DNA of 24,228 nucleotides from a virus, in the IMG/VR virus record IMGVR_UViG_3300006844_000229, positions 1 through 24,228 of that record; one strand, given 5' to 3'. This document shows, piece by piece, positions 7,266-14,141 of this stretch. The notes under the pieces are model-generated. The model saw only the letters and a program-made list of their open reading frames with translations, was not told the origin of the DNA and made no database searches. How positions within the stretch are numbered: position 1 is the first letter of the stretch; each line of letters opens with the position of its first letter. The translations under genes and the position numbers were made by a program.

Positions 7266-7994
7266 ATGGGCGCAGTAACGGCGGCAGTAATCGCTGGTGC
7301 AGCGACAATGATCTCAACGGGCGTGGGGGTCGCCGCTCAGCAGGGGGCGTTCGGTGGTGGCTCGGGTGGAGGTGATGGTAAAGACTGGTCTCGAACACCT
7401 ATGGACCCCCATCAGAGAGCGATGCGAGATTACTACGCTCGCATGGCAGTCGTGAACCAGGACAAAACATATCCGAGCTTCGGTGCGTTTCTTTCGTCGG
7501 GTGGTGATCCTGCGCTATCAGAGTTCGATCTCGAGAAGCCGGGCATGAAACCCAGCGAGGCCGCTGCACTTGGGCTTGTCGGGGGCCGAGGCGAAGCTAT
7601 TCCGTACTATGACCAGGAGACCATGCCCGCCAACCTAACGGCTGAGCAGCGGATCTATCTCGCGAGGGAGCGCCGCCGCCGTGCCAGGGAGACTGGTAGC
7701 AAGCCGCCCCCGTGGACTCACTCCGAGGCAGTCCTCAACGCGCGGGACCGTTATGCTAGGCGGCGCACTCGGTATGAGGAGGCGGCGGCTACCCCCGAGG
7801 GGGAGCGGACTCTTCGCCAGCAGCGCGCGTACAACAGGATCCCCGCGAAGCTCGAGAACATGGAGTCTAGGTGGCGCCAGTTGGACTTGCAGAATACTGG
7901 AACTGGGCCTGGCGCTCCGCGGCCTCCTCGCAAAGAGGAGGATGACGGCAGCCCGCTCAAGAGGATCATGACTGGCGGCACCAGCGGCAAGTAG
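7266..7994 (+). CDS. Putative internal virion/ejection protein with N-terminal hydrophobic segment (242 aa)
   Basis: I chose the ATG at 7266 because AGGAGGT lies 6 bases before it. Residues 2-24 form an Ala/Gly/Val hydrophobic segment (VTAAVIAGAATMISTGVGVAA), followed by a Gly-rich linker and a long charged, helical region rich in Arg and Glu. A short hydrophobic Gly/Ala start followed by a soluble helical body is common in podovirus internal core (ejection) proteins such as T7 gp14, which insert into the host envelope during DNA entry. It heads a run of four similar genes. No exact family is recognised, so the role rests on composition and order. Confidence 0.6.
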   Translation: MGAVTAAVIAGAATMISTGVGVAAQQGAFGGGSGGGDGKDWSRTPMDPHQRAMRDYYARMAVVNQDKTYPSFGAFLSSGGDPALSEFDLEKPGMKPSEAAALGLVGGRGEAIPYYDQETMPANLTAEQRIYLARERRRRARETGSKPPPWTHSEAVLNARDRYARRRTRYEEAAATPEGERTLRQQRAYNRIPAKLENMESRWRQLDLQNTGTGPGAPRPPRKEEDDGSPLKRIMTGGTSGK

Positions 7995-8007
7995 TGGAGA
8001 AAGTGAG

Positions 8008-8547
8008 ATGGGACAACAATCTAGTTTGCAGCACGCTACCCCTGGGACTAACGCGACAATTGCCCCGTTCTATGTAGGTGGTGGGACAAGCGCTGACGAC
8101 TATCAAAGGATGCTCGCCACGGAGTACGGGGGTATCGAGAACAATACCACCAATCGGTTCGAGGACATGTTCAGCAAGTATGTGGACGTGGCGAACCGGG
8201 AGGCCAACCGGCAAGCTGGCCAGATCGGTGAGACGCTGGGCTCGAGGGGCGCGCTGTACTCGAGCGCGAACCTGCAGCAGCAGGCGGACCTTCGACAGCG
8301 AACCTCGCAGGACATCGCCGCCAAGGGCGCGGAGTTCCAGACCCAGCTTGAGCAGCAGAGGCAGCAGGCCTTGGGCCAGGTCATGACGGGCCAGGCGGGC
8401 CTTGCGTCGGCTGAGATGGGGGGACGTGAGGCGGCAATGTCTCGAGCGTATGCCGACTTCATGCGCCGTAGCGACGTGCCTCCGTTTGTTAACGTTGGTA
8501 TGCAGTGGGGAGCTGGGATGCCGGGCCAAGGGTCTATGGTACGCTAA
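8008..8547 (+). CDS. Putative internal virion protein (179 aa), helical Gln-rich
   Basis: GGAGAAAG lies just before the ATG. The protein is mostly helical and rich in Gln and Arg, with GSRGALYSSANLQQQADLRQRTSQDIAAKGAEFQ in the middle. The pattern 'SRGALxSS' followed by a Gln/Ala-rich helix occurs in many phage proteins of the ejection or internal core class. It ends in a Gly/Met-rich tail. There is no signal peptide or membrane segment. Its position between two other ejection-like genes supports the call. It could instead be a minor tail component. Confidence 0.55.
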   Translation: MGQQSSLQHATPGTNATIAPFYVGGGTSADDYQRMLATEYGGIENNTTNRFEDMFSKYVDVANREANRQAGQIGETLGSRGALYSSANLQQQADLRQRTSQDIAAKGAEFQTQLEQQRQQALGQVMTGQAGLASAEMGGREAAMSRAYADFMRRSDVPPFVNVGMQWGAGMPGQGSMVR

Positions 8548-10214
8548 TGCCATTCGTCGATCTTGGTGCTCAGAGGGCTCAGCGGGCCGCGCAGATACTC
8601 CAAATGATGAACGAGATGCGCGCTCGCTCGGGGAAGCGCCCGTCGGCACTCGACGAGCTGAACAAGGAGTACGAGGAGCTAAAGCGTAAGCGGGCGGAGG
8701 AGGCTCGCCAGGAACGGGACCTCGAGTCTACTCTCAAGACTCGGCAAGGTGGTCTGGACATCCAGGGGTGGTCGGCCGGCCGGAAAGAGATCCACGACGC
8801 CGAGGACGCAGCGCGGGCGGAGGAACTGGCACGCAAACAGAAGGCGCACATTGATGCCCAGACTGAGGCATCAAGGGCCAGTGCTGGGGCCAGTCGCCAG
8901 AGCATTGAGGAGTCAAAGGCTCGCACGGGAAAGGTCGAACTTGAGACCGAGGGCGAGAGGAAAGACCAGAAGACCAAGGCTACCGAGCAGCAAATCAACC
9001 GGGCTCGGGACATCGAGAACGATGCAATTCGCCGGCTCTCGATGGGTGAGACACTGACGGTAGCAGACACGGATGCCCTGCAGGATGCCCGACGGCTCCT
9101 AACTGGCAACCCTAGCTACACGATTCCTCGGAAGCCAGATGGCGTGTGGGATGCACCAAAGAACGTCGCGCGGGGTATGCTGGATAAGAGCGGCATACCT
9201 ACCACCAAGTACGGGGAGGGCATCGAGAAGATCGAGCGGCCCAAGTCCAAGTACGGTCAGTTGGTCGACGATGCACTTGATGCCCGTGAGCGGAGCCACA
9301 ACGATCCATATGTGATGGCTCTGTACGAGGATAAGTTCTTCAAAGAGAATGCCCTGAACAGGAACCAACTCGAGTGGCGCATGTCGAAGAAGTTCATCGA
9401 CGCGGGCGACTACGAGGGTGCGTCCAAGATCATCGGGGGCCTTGCGCAGATCAAGAGCACCAAGGCGAACGGGGCAAAGCTCCCGAGCGTCGAGGAGCGC
9501 CAGGAGTTCGCGCGCCAGGCACGGCTGGTCAAAGAGATGGACGACATGCAGAAGGAGTTTGACCGACTGGTCAACGACGGGAAGATGCCTGTCGGTGCCC
9601 TAAAGCAACCTTTCTACAAGCTGCTGTCCATCATGGAAGGCGACAACCCTGAGGTGACCTCCTTCATCAAGAAGGTCGAGCAGATGAAGGGTGAGTACCT
9701 GTTGTACCTGTCGGGCCGTGCAGCGACGGACGCTGAGCGCGATGACCTCAACAACAGGATACCCACGATCTTCGATAGCCCACAGACGTTCAGGATGTCG
9801 TTGCCCCAATTCAAGGACAAGGTCACGGAGGACATGTCGATCGACGCAGGTATCCTGCACTCGTTCGGCCTGAAGGCCCCCGAAGGCATACCGATCCTCG
9901 ACCCTGGCACGATCATGAAGCGGGACGGGAAGCTCCCGGATTTGATCCTTGACAGTGGGTACTACATTCCCGGCGATATGGCCGCAAGACAGGTCCAGGG
10001 CATAGGCATCATCGGTGGCAATGGGAGCGTGAACGTGGGGGGCACGGGAGAGTTCCGCCAGAAGACTGCCCCGAGTGAGCAACTGGGTGAGTCAACGGAA
10101 TTTCCCAGTGCAGCCCCCAGCACGCTGCCCGCTCCGACCAAGCTGGACCCAATCGAGCGGAACACACTGCAGCGTGAAGCTGACGACCTCGAGCGCCAGT
10201 TGGGGATAAAGTGA
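8547..10214 (+). CDS. Large coiled-coil internal virion protein (555 aa)
   Basis: I chose the ATG at 8547 because it overlaps the previous stop (TAATG); an in-frame ATG at 8505 would lie inside the preceding gene. Residues ~10-190 are extremely charged and alternate Glu, Lys, Arg and Ala, as in a long coiled coil (ELNKEYEELKRKRAEEA and following). The rest is mixed helical with a compact C-terminal region around GGNGSVNVGGTGEF. There is no enzymatic motif and no membrane segment. The size, position and composition fit a podovirus inner-core or ejection protein that leaves the capsid with the DNA. The stop overlaps the next start. Confidence 0.6.
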   Translation: MPFVDLGAQRAQRAAQILQMMNEMRARSGKRPSALDELNKEYEELKRKRAEEARQERDLESTLKTRQGGLDIQGWSAGRKEIHDAEDAARAEELARKQKAHIDAQTEASRASAGASRQSIEESKARTGKVELETEGERKDQKTKATEQQINRARDIENDAIRRLSMGETLTVADTDALQDARRLLTGNPSYTIPRKPDGVWDAPKNVARGMLDKSGIPTTKYGEGIEKIERPKSKYGQLVDDALDARERSHNDPYVMALYEDKFFKENALNRNQLEWRMSKKFIDAGDYEGASKIIGGLAQIKSTKANGAKLPSVEERQEFARQARLVKEMDDMQKEFDRLVNDGKMPVGALKQPFYKLLSIMEGDNPEVTSFIKKVEQMKGEYLLYLSGRAATDAERDDLNNRIPTIFDSPQTFRMSLPQFKDKVTEDMSIDAGILHSFGLKAPEGIPILDPGTIMKRDGKLPDLILDSGYYIPGDMAARQVQGIGIIGGNGSVNVGGTGEFRQKTAPSEQLGESTEFPSAAPSTLPAPTKLDPIERNTLQREADDLERQLGIK

Positions 10215-12403
10215 TGGCAGTAGACGAGAACGATCCAAGAGTCAAGCGGCTACGAGAGATCCAAGCCAAGCTAGCGGCTGATCGGTCGCTGGACCCTCGA
10301 GAGATTACCTCGCCGGGTGTGGCGGGGGCAATCACCGAGCCAGTCCAGACAGCACCGATGCCATCAGTCCTCGCGCCAAGCCAGAGGCCAGGCTGGCCAC
10401 AGTCGGTCGGTGAGTTTGGGGCGAAGGCTTACACGACTATGGCCGGCGGGGCTGCCGGTGCTCGAGCCGCGGCGCCTATGGCGGCAAGGACTGGTAACCC
10501 TCTCGCGGCTGGGGCAATTCTCACTGGAGGTGCGGTACTCGGTTCTGGCCTGGCGGGCTATGGTACCGAGCTGGGCCTCCAGACTATCAAGTCTGCCATG
10601 AGCCTGCCGGGCCAGCCAGATAGCGTCGACACGGCCCTCCAAGCGGGTAGCGATGAGTTCTGGAACTCGGCTATGGGAGAGCTGTGGGGCCGGACCCTGT
10701 TTGGCGCTCCCATGACGTCGCTCTCCCCGTACCGACGGGCTGTGACACCCGAGTCTGCCGAACGAAACAGGGAGATTAGTGCCCGTATCCGTGGGGCGTA
10801 TGAGCAGGTCGGGGGCGCGAAGCTGGTCGAGGACGTCCGAGCTTGGTGGAACCCTGGCCGCTTCTTTGTGCCCCTTGAGACCGAGTTGAATAACCAGGCG
10901 GTCGTCAAGCGTTTGGTAGCCGCGGGCCTCACGCCGGCGAAGGCTCGGGAGGTTGCACTAAGTAATGGGATGAAGCCTAGCGAGATCGACCACAACATCC
11001 TGTCCCGGTGGTGGCAGCAGATTGGTGCTACGAAGATCAAGACAGATGAGGCGTACGAGCGGACCGCCGCTACGCTGCTCCAGGCTGCCAACATGAAGGA
11101 CTTTGGGACGTCCTTCGCTAGGGCTCTACCGCCGGAGGATCTCGGGAAAGCGATCAACCTGGCCGTGTGGAAGCGGTACGATACCCTTACAGGTGCCCGC
11201 ACGGCTGCGATGAACACGATAGATGAGAAGCTCCCGCCTGACCTACTGCTAGACATGACAGGCTTCAAGCAGACCCTGGGAGTTCATCCGGGGAAGAGGA
11301 TGGGTGGGGTATTTATCAGGCCGCCCTCCTCGAAGGCCGCGACCCGACACCCCGCTTTTGATATCGCGTACAACCTACCGGACCATGCCTCCTTCAAAGA
11401 GATCGAGACGACCCGCACGGCGATCGCGACCATGCTTCGCGACCAACGTGTGGACAAGAGTCCCGCAGAGATTGCCGAGCTTGAGAAGGTGTTGGCTAAC
11501 TTCGACGACATGACGGCCAAGGCCATGCCGACGGGGCATAGGGCCAACTATCGGAAGTTCGCTAGGGCGGACAACGAGCGGAACCGGGAGATGTACGACG
11601 CTAACTTCGTGGCTGGCCTCCTTGTGGAGAAGCCGACCATGCGAATCTACGCGCAGGAGATCATTGACAACAAGGACATCGACAGCTTTCGTCAGCTTGA
11701 AAGGGTCTTGTCGAAGCACCCGGATGGCAAGCATATCATCGGGTCTCTGAAGTCCGCGATCTCTGAGAGGTTCATGGTGGACGCCGCCCCGAACGGGATC
11801 ATCGACCCCGATAAGCTGATCTTTGGGCTCGGGTCCCAGGAGCATGGCTACGGCAAGGCGTTCCTCGACGTGGTGCTCGGGCCTCAGTATGGCAAGAACT
11901 ACAAACAGTACATGACTACGATGCAGGAGGTCAACCAGGCTGCTAGCAACGCCGGCGCGACGATCAAAGGCGTCACGACCATCGCGGGCCTGGTGATGGG
12001 TGTCAAGGGCTTGTTCCGGGGGGCACCTGGGATGACTGGTAGCGCAGCGGCAGCCATTGGGACCGCCTTGTTTGCGCCGAAGGCCCTCGAGATCGCGCTC
12101 ACCAGCCCGTATGCGTCGAAGCTACTACTGAAGACTGCCGAGAATGTAGCCACGGGCCGCAACCCTATGAAGGCGGGTCGGCTGGCTGGCAGACTGCTCG
12201 AGGAGATTGGCTACTCGCCGGAGGACTTCGCTAAGGAGTTGGCGCCCCCGATGGCTGGCTTGGCCGAAGCCCCGCCGACCTCGTGGCGGCAGCCTGGGAT
12301 CGCTGGCTTCGCAAAGGCTCCCATCCCTCAGCGCGACCCTGCTGTGCCGATCGGCCAGACGCAGGTACCACGACCCGGACCGCAGAATGAAGCTCCACAG
12401 TAG
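10214..12403 (+). CDS. Large internal virion/ejection protein with hydrophobic segments (729 aa)
   Basis: The ATG at 10214 overlaps the previous stop (TGATG). An in-frame GTG one codon earlier is equally possible. The protein has an N-terminal helical region, a Gly/Ala-rich hydrophobic stretch at about residues 75-115 (AGGAAGARAAAPMAA, AGAILTGGAVLGSGLAGYG), a long helical soluble middle, a second hydrophobic stretch near 600-650 (IAGLVMGVKG, GSAAAAIGTALFAP), and a Pro-rich tail. Two membrane-active stretches on a large helical protein are typical of ejection proteins that form a channel across the envelope. I see no lysozyme or transglycosylase motif. It is the longest and last of the ejection-like run. 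Confidence 0.6.
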   Translation: MAVDENDPRVKRLREIQAKLAADRSLDPREITSPGVAGAITEPVQTAPMPSVLAPSQRPGWPQSVGEFGAKAYTTMAGGAAGARAAAPMAARTGNPLAAGAILTGGAVLGSGLAGYGTELGLQTIKSAMSLPGQPDSVDTALQAGSDEFWNSAMGELWGRTLFGAPMTSLSPYRRAVTPESAERNREISARIRGAYEQVGGAKLVEDVRAWWNPGRFFVPLETELNNQAVVKRLVAAGLTPAKAREVALSNGMKPSEIDHNILSRWWQQIGATKIKTDEAYERTAATLLQAANMKDFGTSFARALPPEDLGKAINLAVWKRYDTLTGARTAAMNTIDEKLPPDLLLDMTGFKQTLGVHPGKRMGGVFIRPPSSKAATRHPAFDIAYNLPDHASFKEIETTRTAIATMLRDQRVDKSPAEIAELEKVLANFDDMTAKAMPTGHRANYRKFARADNERNREMYDANFVAGLLVEKPTMRIYAQEIIDNKDIDSFRQLERVLSKHPDGKHIIGSLKSAISERFMVDAAPNGIIDPDKLIFGLGSQEHGYGKAFLDVVLGPQYGKNYKQYMTTMQEVNQAASNAGATIKGVTTIAGLVMGVKGLFRGAPGMTGSAAAAIGTALFAPKALEIALTSPYASKLLLKTAENVATGRNPMKAGRLAGRLLEEIGYSPEDFAKELAPPMAGLAEAPPTSWRQPGIAGFAKAPIPQRDPAVPIGQTQVPRPGPQNEAPQ

Positions 12404-12698
12404 TTTCGATACCCCCTGGGGGTGCCACGTTCACGTAATCTGCTCTTGCGGCAAAGAGTTCTGTCAACCCATAAAGAGACGCCGGTGGGTGTTCTGCCCA
12501 CAGTGCCACGCTAGCGAGGAGATAGTCACCCTGCTAACGGAGGCCGGGGACAGATACCCACCGGAAGATCCTAACGTTCCGCCGCCACTGGATTCTTCAA
12601 TGGGTGAAGCGCCAACTATTCCTCCCCGACCCAGATATAGGTGGAAGGATGCGATTCGTCGCGCTTCACCATCCCGCTCTCGATTAACGTCTCCATGA
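12387..12698 (+). CDS. Small zinc-ribbon protein, last rightward gene (103 aa)
   Basis: The ATG lies 17 bases inside the end of the previous gene with only a weak ribosome-binding site. The N-terminal half has ICSCGKEF (C19, C21) and FCPQCH (C37, C40), a likely zinc ribbon. C26 is an alternative ligand. The C-terminal half is Pro-rich then Arg/Ser-rich. Codon choice is normal up to about 12615. The last 83 bases overlap the end of the leftward ATPase gene in antisense, so the final ~27 residues may be a by-product of a missing stop. The function is unknown. Confidence 0.6.
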   Translation: MKLHSSFDTPWGCHVHVICSCGKEFCQPIKRRRWVFCPQCHASEEIVTLLTEAGDRYPPEDPNVPPPLDSSMGEAPTIPPRPRYRWKDAIRRASPSRSRLTSP

Positions 12699-13755
12699 TC
12701 ACCTTGAGCTGGTCAGCCCTGCAGGGGTAGAGCTTCCGGAGAACCTCACTATGCCCGACACGCCTAGCCCTTCTGATAAACGTCGCGGCCCGGCTAAGGT
12801 AATTCGTCTGCTGATCCCCTCCTATCTCAGCGAAGGCGTGCGGAGCGTTCCCTTCAACCGTTTCAACAGCCCGCAGGGCACCATCCAGGAAACCCTCGTC
12901 GATTTCCTTCGACAGACACGAGCCAGCGAGCACCATCGCTACTCTCAGCACGTGATCGTGCTTCCGTCCCCACATCCCCTCGAGCCGCTTGTCGGCCGGG
13001 GGCTCCATGTTGTTGTACCAGTTCGTGTACCACTCCCGAGCACCTGGTGTGAGCTTGAACTCACCCTCGAGCTCTCCGATCCTCGACATGATCGCAACCA
13101 GCTCAAGTCGTAGATCCTCGTCCTCAGCCGTCAGCTCAGGCAACGCATTGCGCCTAGGAGTATCTCCTTGATAGACAAAGAGTACCCGCGACGCAAAGCC
13201 CTCGAGCAGCGCGCTTGGTGGAATGCCCTGCGCTACCCCGTCGGGAGTAGTGGCGGCGATGATGCAGAGGAACAGATCCTTGAGGAGGACCTGGCCCTTG
13301 TTCTTTGTCTTGTAGGCCCACTCCTTCGGGCAGTCGTACATGTCGGTCAGGATGTGGATGAGCGGTTCACCATACTGCTGCTTGGTCAAAAACACGCTGA
13401 GTTCACCCGAATGAACAAGGATATTCGGAGCAAGCTGACTGCCCTCGTCCGGTCGAATCTCCTCGATGAAACGCTCGGGGGTGATCTTCCCGGCGATCAC
13501 ACGGGTCGTGGTAACCCCTTTGAGCAGATCGACTCCAATGTTAATCGCTGTCGACTTCCTACACCGGGCAGACCCAGCCACCAAGATCGTGAACAAGTTC
13601 GGGAATAGTCTGTAATAGCCCCGGTTGATAAAGCACTTCCGCCCCAGGGCCGCGGCAACCACGGTCATCCCTACCCACAGGTGGAAGTCGTCCGGCGACT
13701 CCTGCTTGCTTGTGTACTTGAGGTAGAGCCTGAGGAAACTCTCCTCAAGCATCAT
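12616..13755 (-). CDS. DUF3987-like P-loop ATPase, putative replicative helicase (379 aa)
   Basis: The pattern FHLWVGMTVVAAALGRK, then PNLFTILVAGSARCRKSTAINIG, resembles DUF3987/YfjI-type phage ATPases, which often sit beside polymerases as helicase components. The Walker A is GSARCRKS (residues 61-68), with Arg in place of the usual last Gly. A Walker B-like strand is DLFLCIIAATTPDGV. The last ~70 residues look like a winged helix. I placed the start at 13755 (ATG, right after GAGGTGG) rather than at an in-frame TTG 12 bases upstream; the ATG at 13752 is also possible. It overlaps the upstream gene by 11 bases. No primase is seen in the window. The helicase role is inference. Confidence 0.65.
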   Translation of the reverse strand: MMLEESFLRLYLKYTSKQESPDDFHLWVGMTVVAAALGRKCFINRGYYRLFPNLFTILVAGSARCRKSTAINIGVDLLKGVTTTRVIAGKITPERFIEEIRPDEGSQLAPNILVHSGELSVFLTKQQYGEPLIHILTDMYDCPKEWAYKTKNKGQVLLKDLFLCIIAATTPDGVAQGIPPSALLEGFASRVLFVYQGDTPRRNALPELTAEDEDLRLELVAIMSRIGELEGEFKLTPGAREWYTNWYNNMEPPADKRLEGMWGRKHDHVLRVAMVLAGSCLSKEIDEGFLDGALRAVETVEGNAPHAFAEIGGDQQTNYLSRAATFIRRARRVGHSEVLRKLYPCRADQLKVIMETLIESGMVKRDESHPSTYIWVGEE

Positions 13756-14053
13756 CCACCTCGTCAAAGCACAGGTACTCTACGATGATCCTCTTCATTA
13801 AGCACTTTGGTACATCATCCCGGAGCAAGTCAGCCATCTTTGTTACTGGATGTTTGTGTCCTTTGGCGCAGATGAAGTTGTTCGGTAGCTTGGTTCTTCT
13901 GTTTATGGGTTCTACCCTTACCAGCCCCTCCGGTCCGGGGGCGGGGGGCGGGGTGGCGGTGGGGTGGGGCTGCGGAAGAAGCGCTACCGCATCTCTAAAG
14001 GTTTCTTCCCCGACGCTTTCCTTTATCCTTAACAGGAGTTCGAACGTTTCCAC
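13745..14053 (-). CDS. Hypothetical protein with Pro-rich linker (102 aa)
   Basis: The start is GTG with GGGAGGT 5 bases upstream. The N-terminal helix (TFELLLRIKESVGEETFRDA) is followed by a Pro-rich linker (PQPHPTATPPPAPGPEG) and a C-terminal part with FICAKGHKHPVTKMAD and a later Cys, which could bind metal. The linker is encoded by the C-rich complement of the G-run at 13937-13969. No family is recognised. It lies between the polymerase and the ATPase, so a replication-accessory role is possible but unproven. Confidence 0.65.
   Translation of the reverse strand: METFELLLRIKESVGEETFRDAVALLPQPHPTATPPPAPGPEGLVRVEPINRRTKLPNNFICAKGHKHPVTKMADLLRDDVPKCLMKRIIVEYLCFDEVDDA
13937..13969 (+). other. 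G-quadruplex-type G-run on the rightward strand
   Basis: The rightward strand has G5, G6, G4, G2, G2, G4 and G4 runs separated mostly by single bases. This is the template strand of the leftward 102-aa gene and encodes its Pro-rich linker. Such runs can fold into a quadruplex on single-stranded DNA and slow polymerases. Confidence 0.6.
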
Positions 14054-14141
14054 CTTTGACCTCCCTCAGGACTGCATACTCAGCCGGTTTGACCTGCCGT
14101 ATTATGCATACTCCGCTCGGTGTCTTGATCTTGAGATCCAC
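13995..14141 (-). CDS. Possible small overlapping gene (48 aa, basic)
   Basis: An open frame starts at a GTG with GGAGG 4 bases upstream, a stronger signal than many here. It encodes VDLKIKTPSGVCIIRQVKPA and ends in a basic KDKGKRRGRNL tail. It overlaps the polymerase C-terminus (62 bases) and the start of the next gene (59 bases) in different frames. The overlapped polymerase end looks low-complexity, so the small frame may be the one under selection. No family is recognised. It could be chance. Confidence 0.4.
   Translation of the reverse strand: MDLKIKTPSGVCIIRQVKPAEYAVLREVKGGNVRTPVKDKGKRRGRNL

Noticed and set aside
8008-8032. Similarity between the start of the 8008 gene and 18150-18170 (18 of 20 bases: GGG-x-CAACA-x-TCTAGTTTG)
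   Set aside because: A match this size is expected about once by chance in a 24-kb window, and one copy is in coding sequence.
12595-12609. CTTCA-ATGGG-TGAAG hairpin near the convergent gene ends as a terminator
   Set aside because: Only 5 bp, no T run on either strand, and it lies inside the zinc-ribbon gene.
12751-13608. Rightward open frames under the ATPase gene
   Set aside because: Low-complexity, no start signals, and the leftward protein has clear family motifs.
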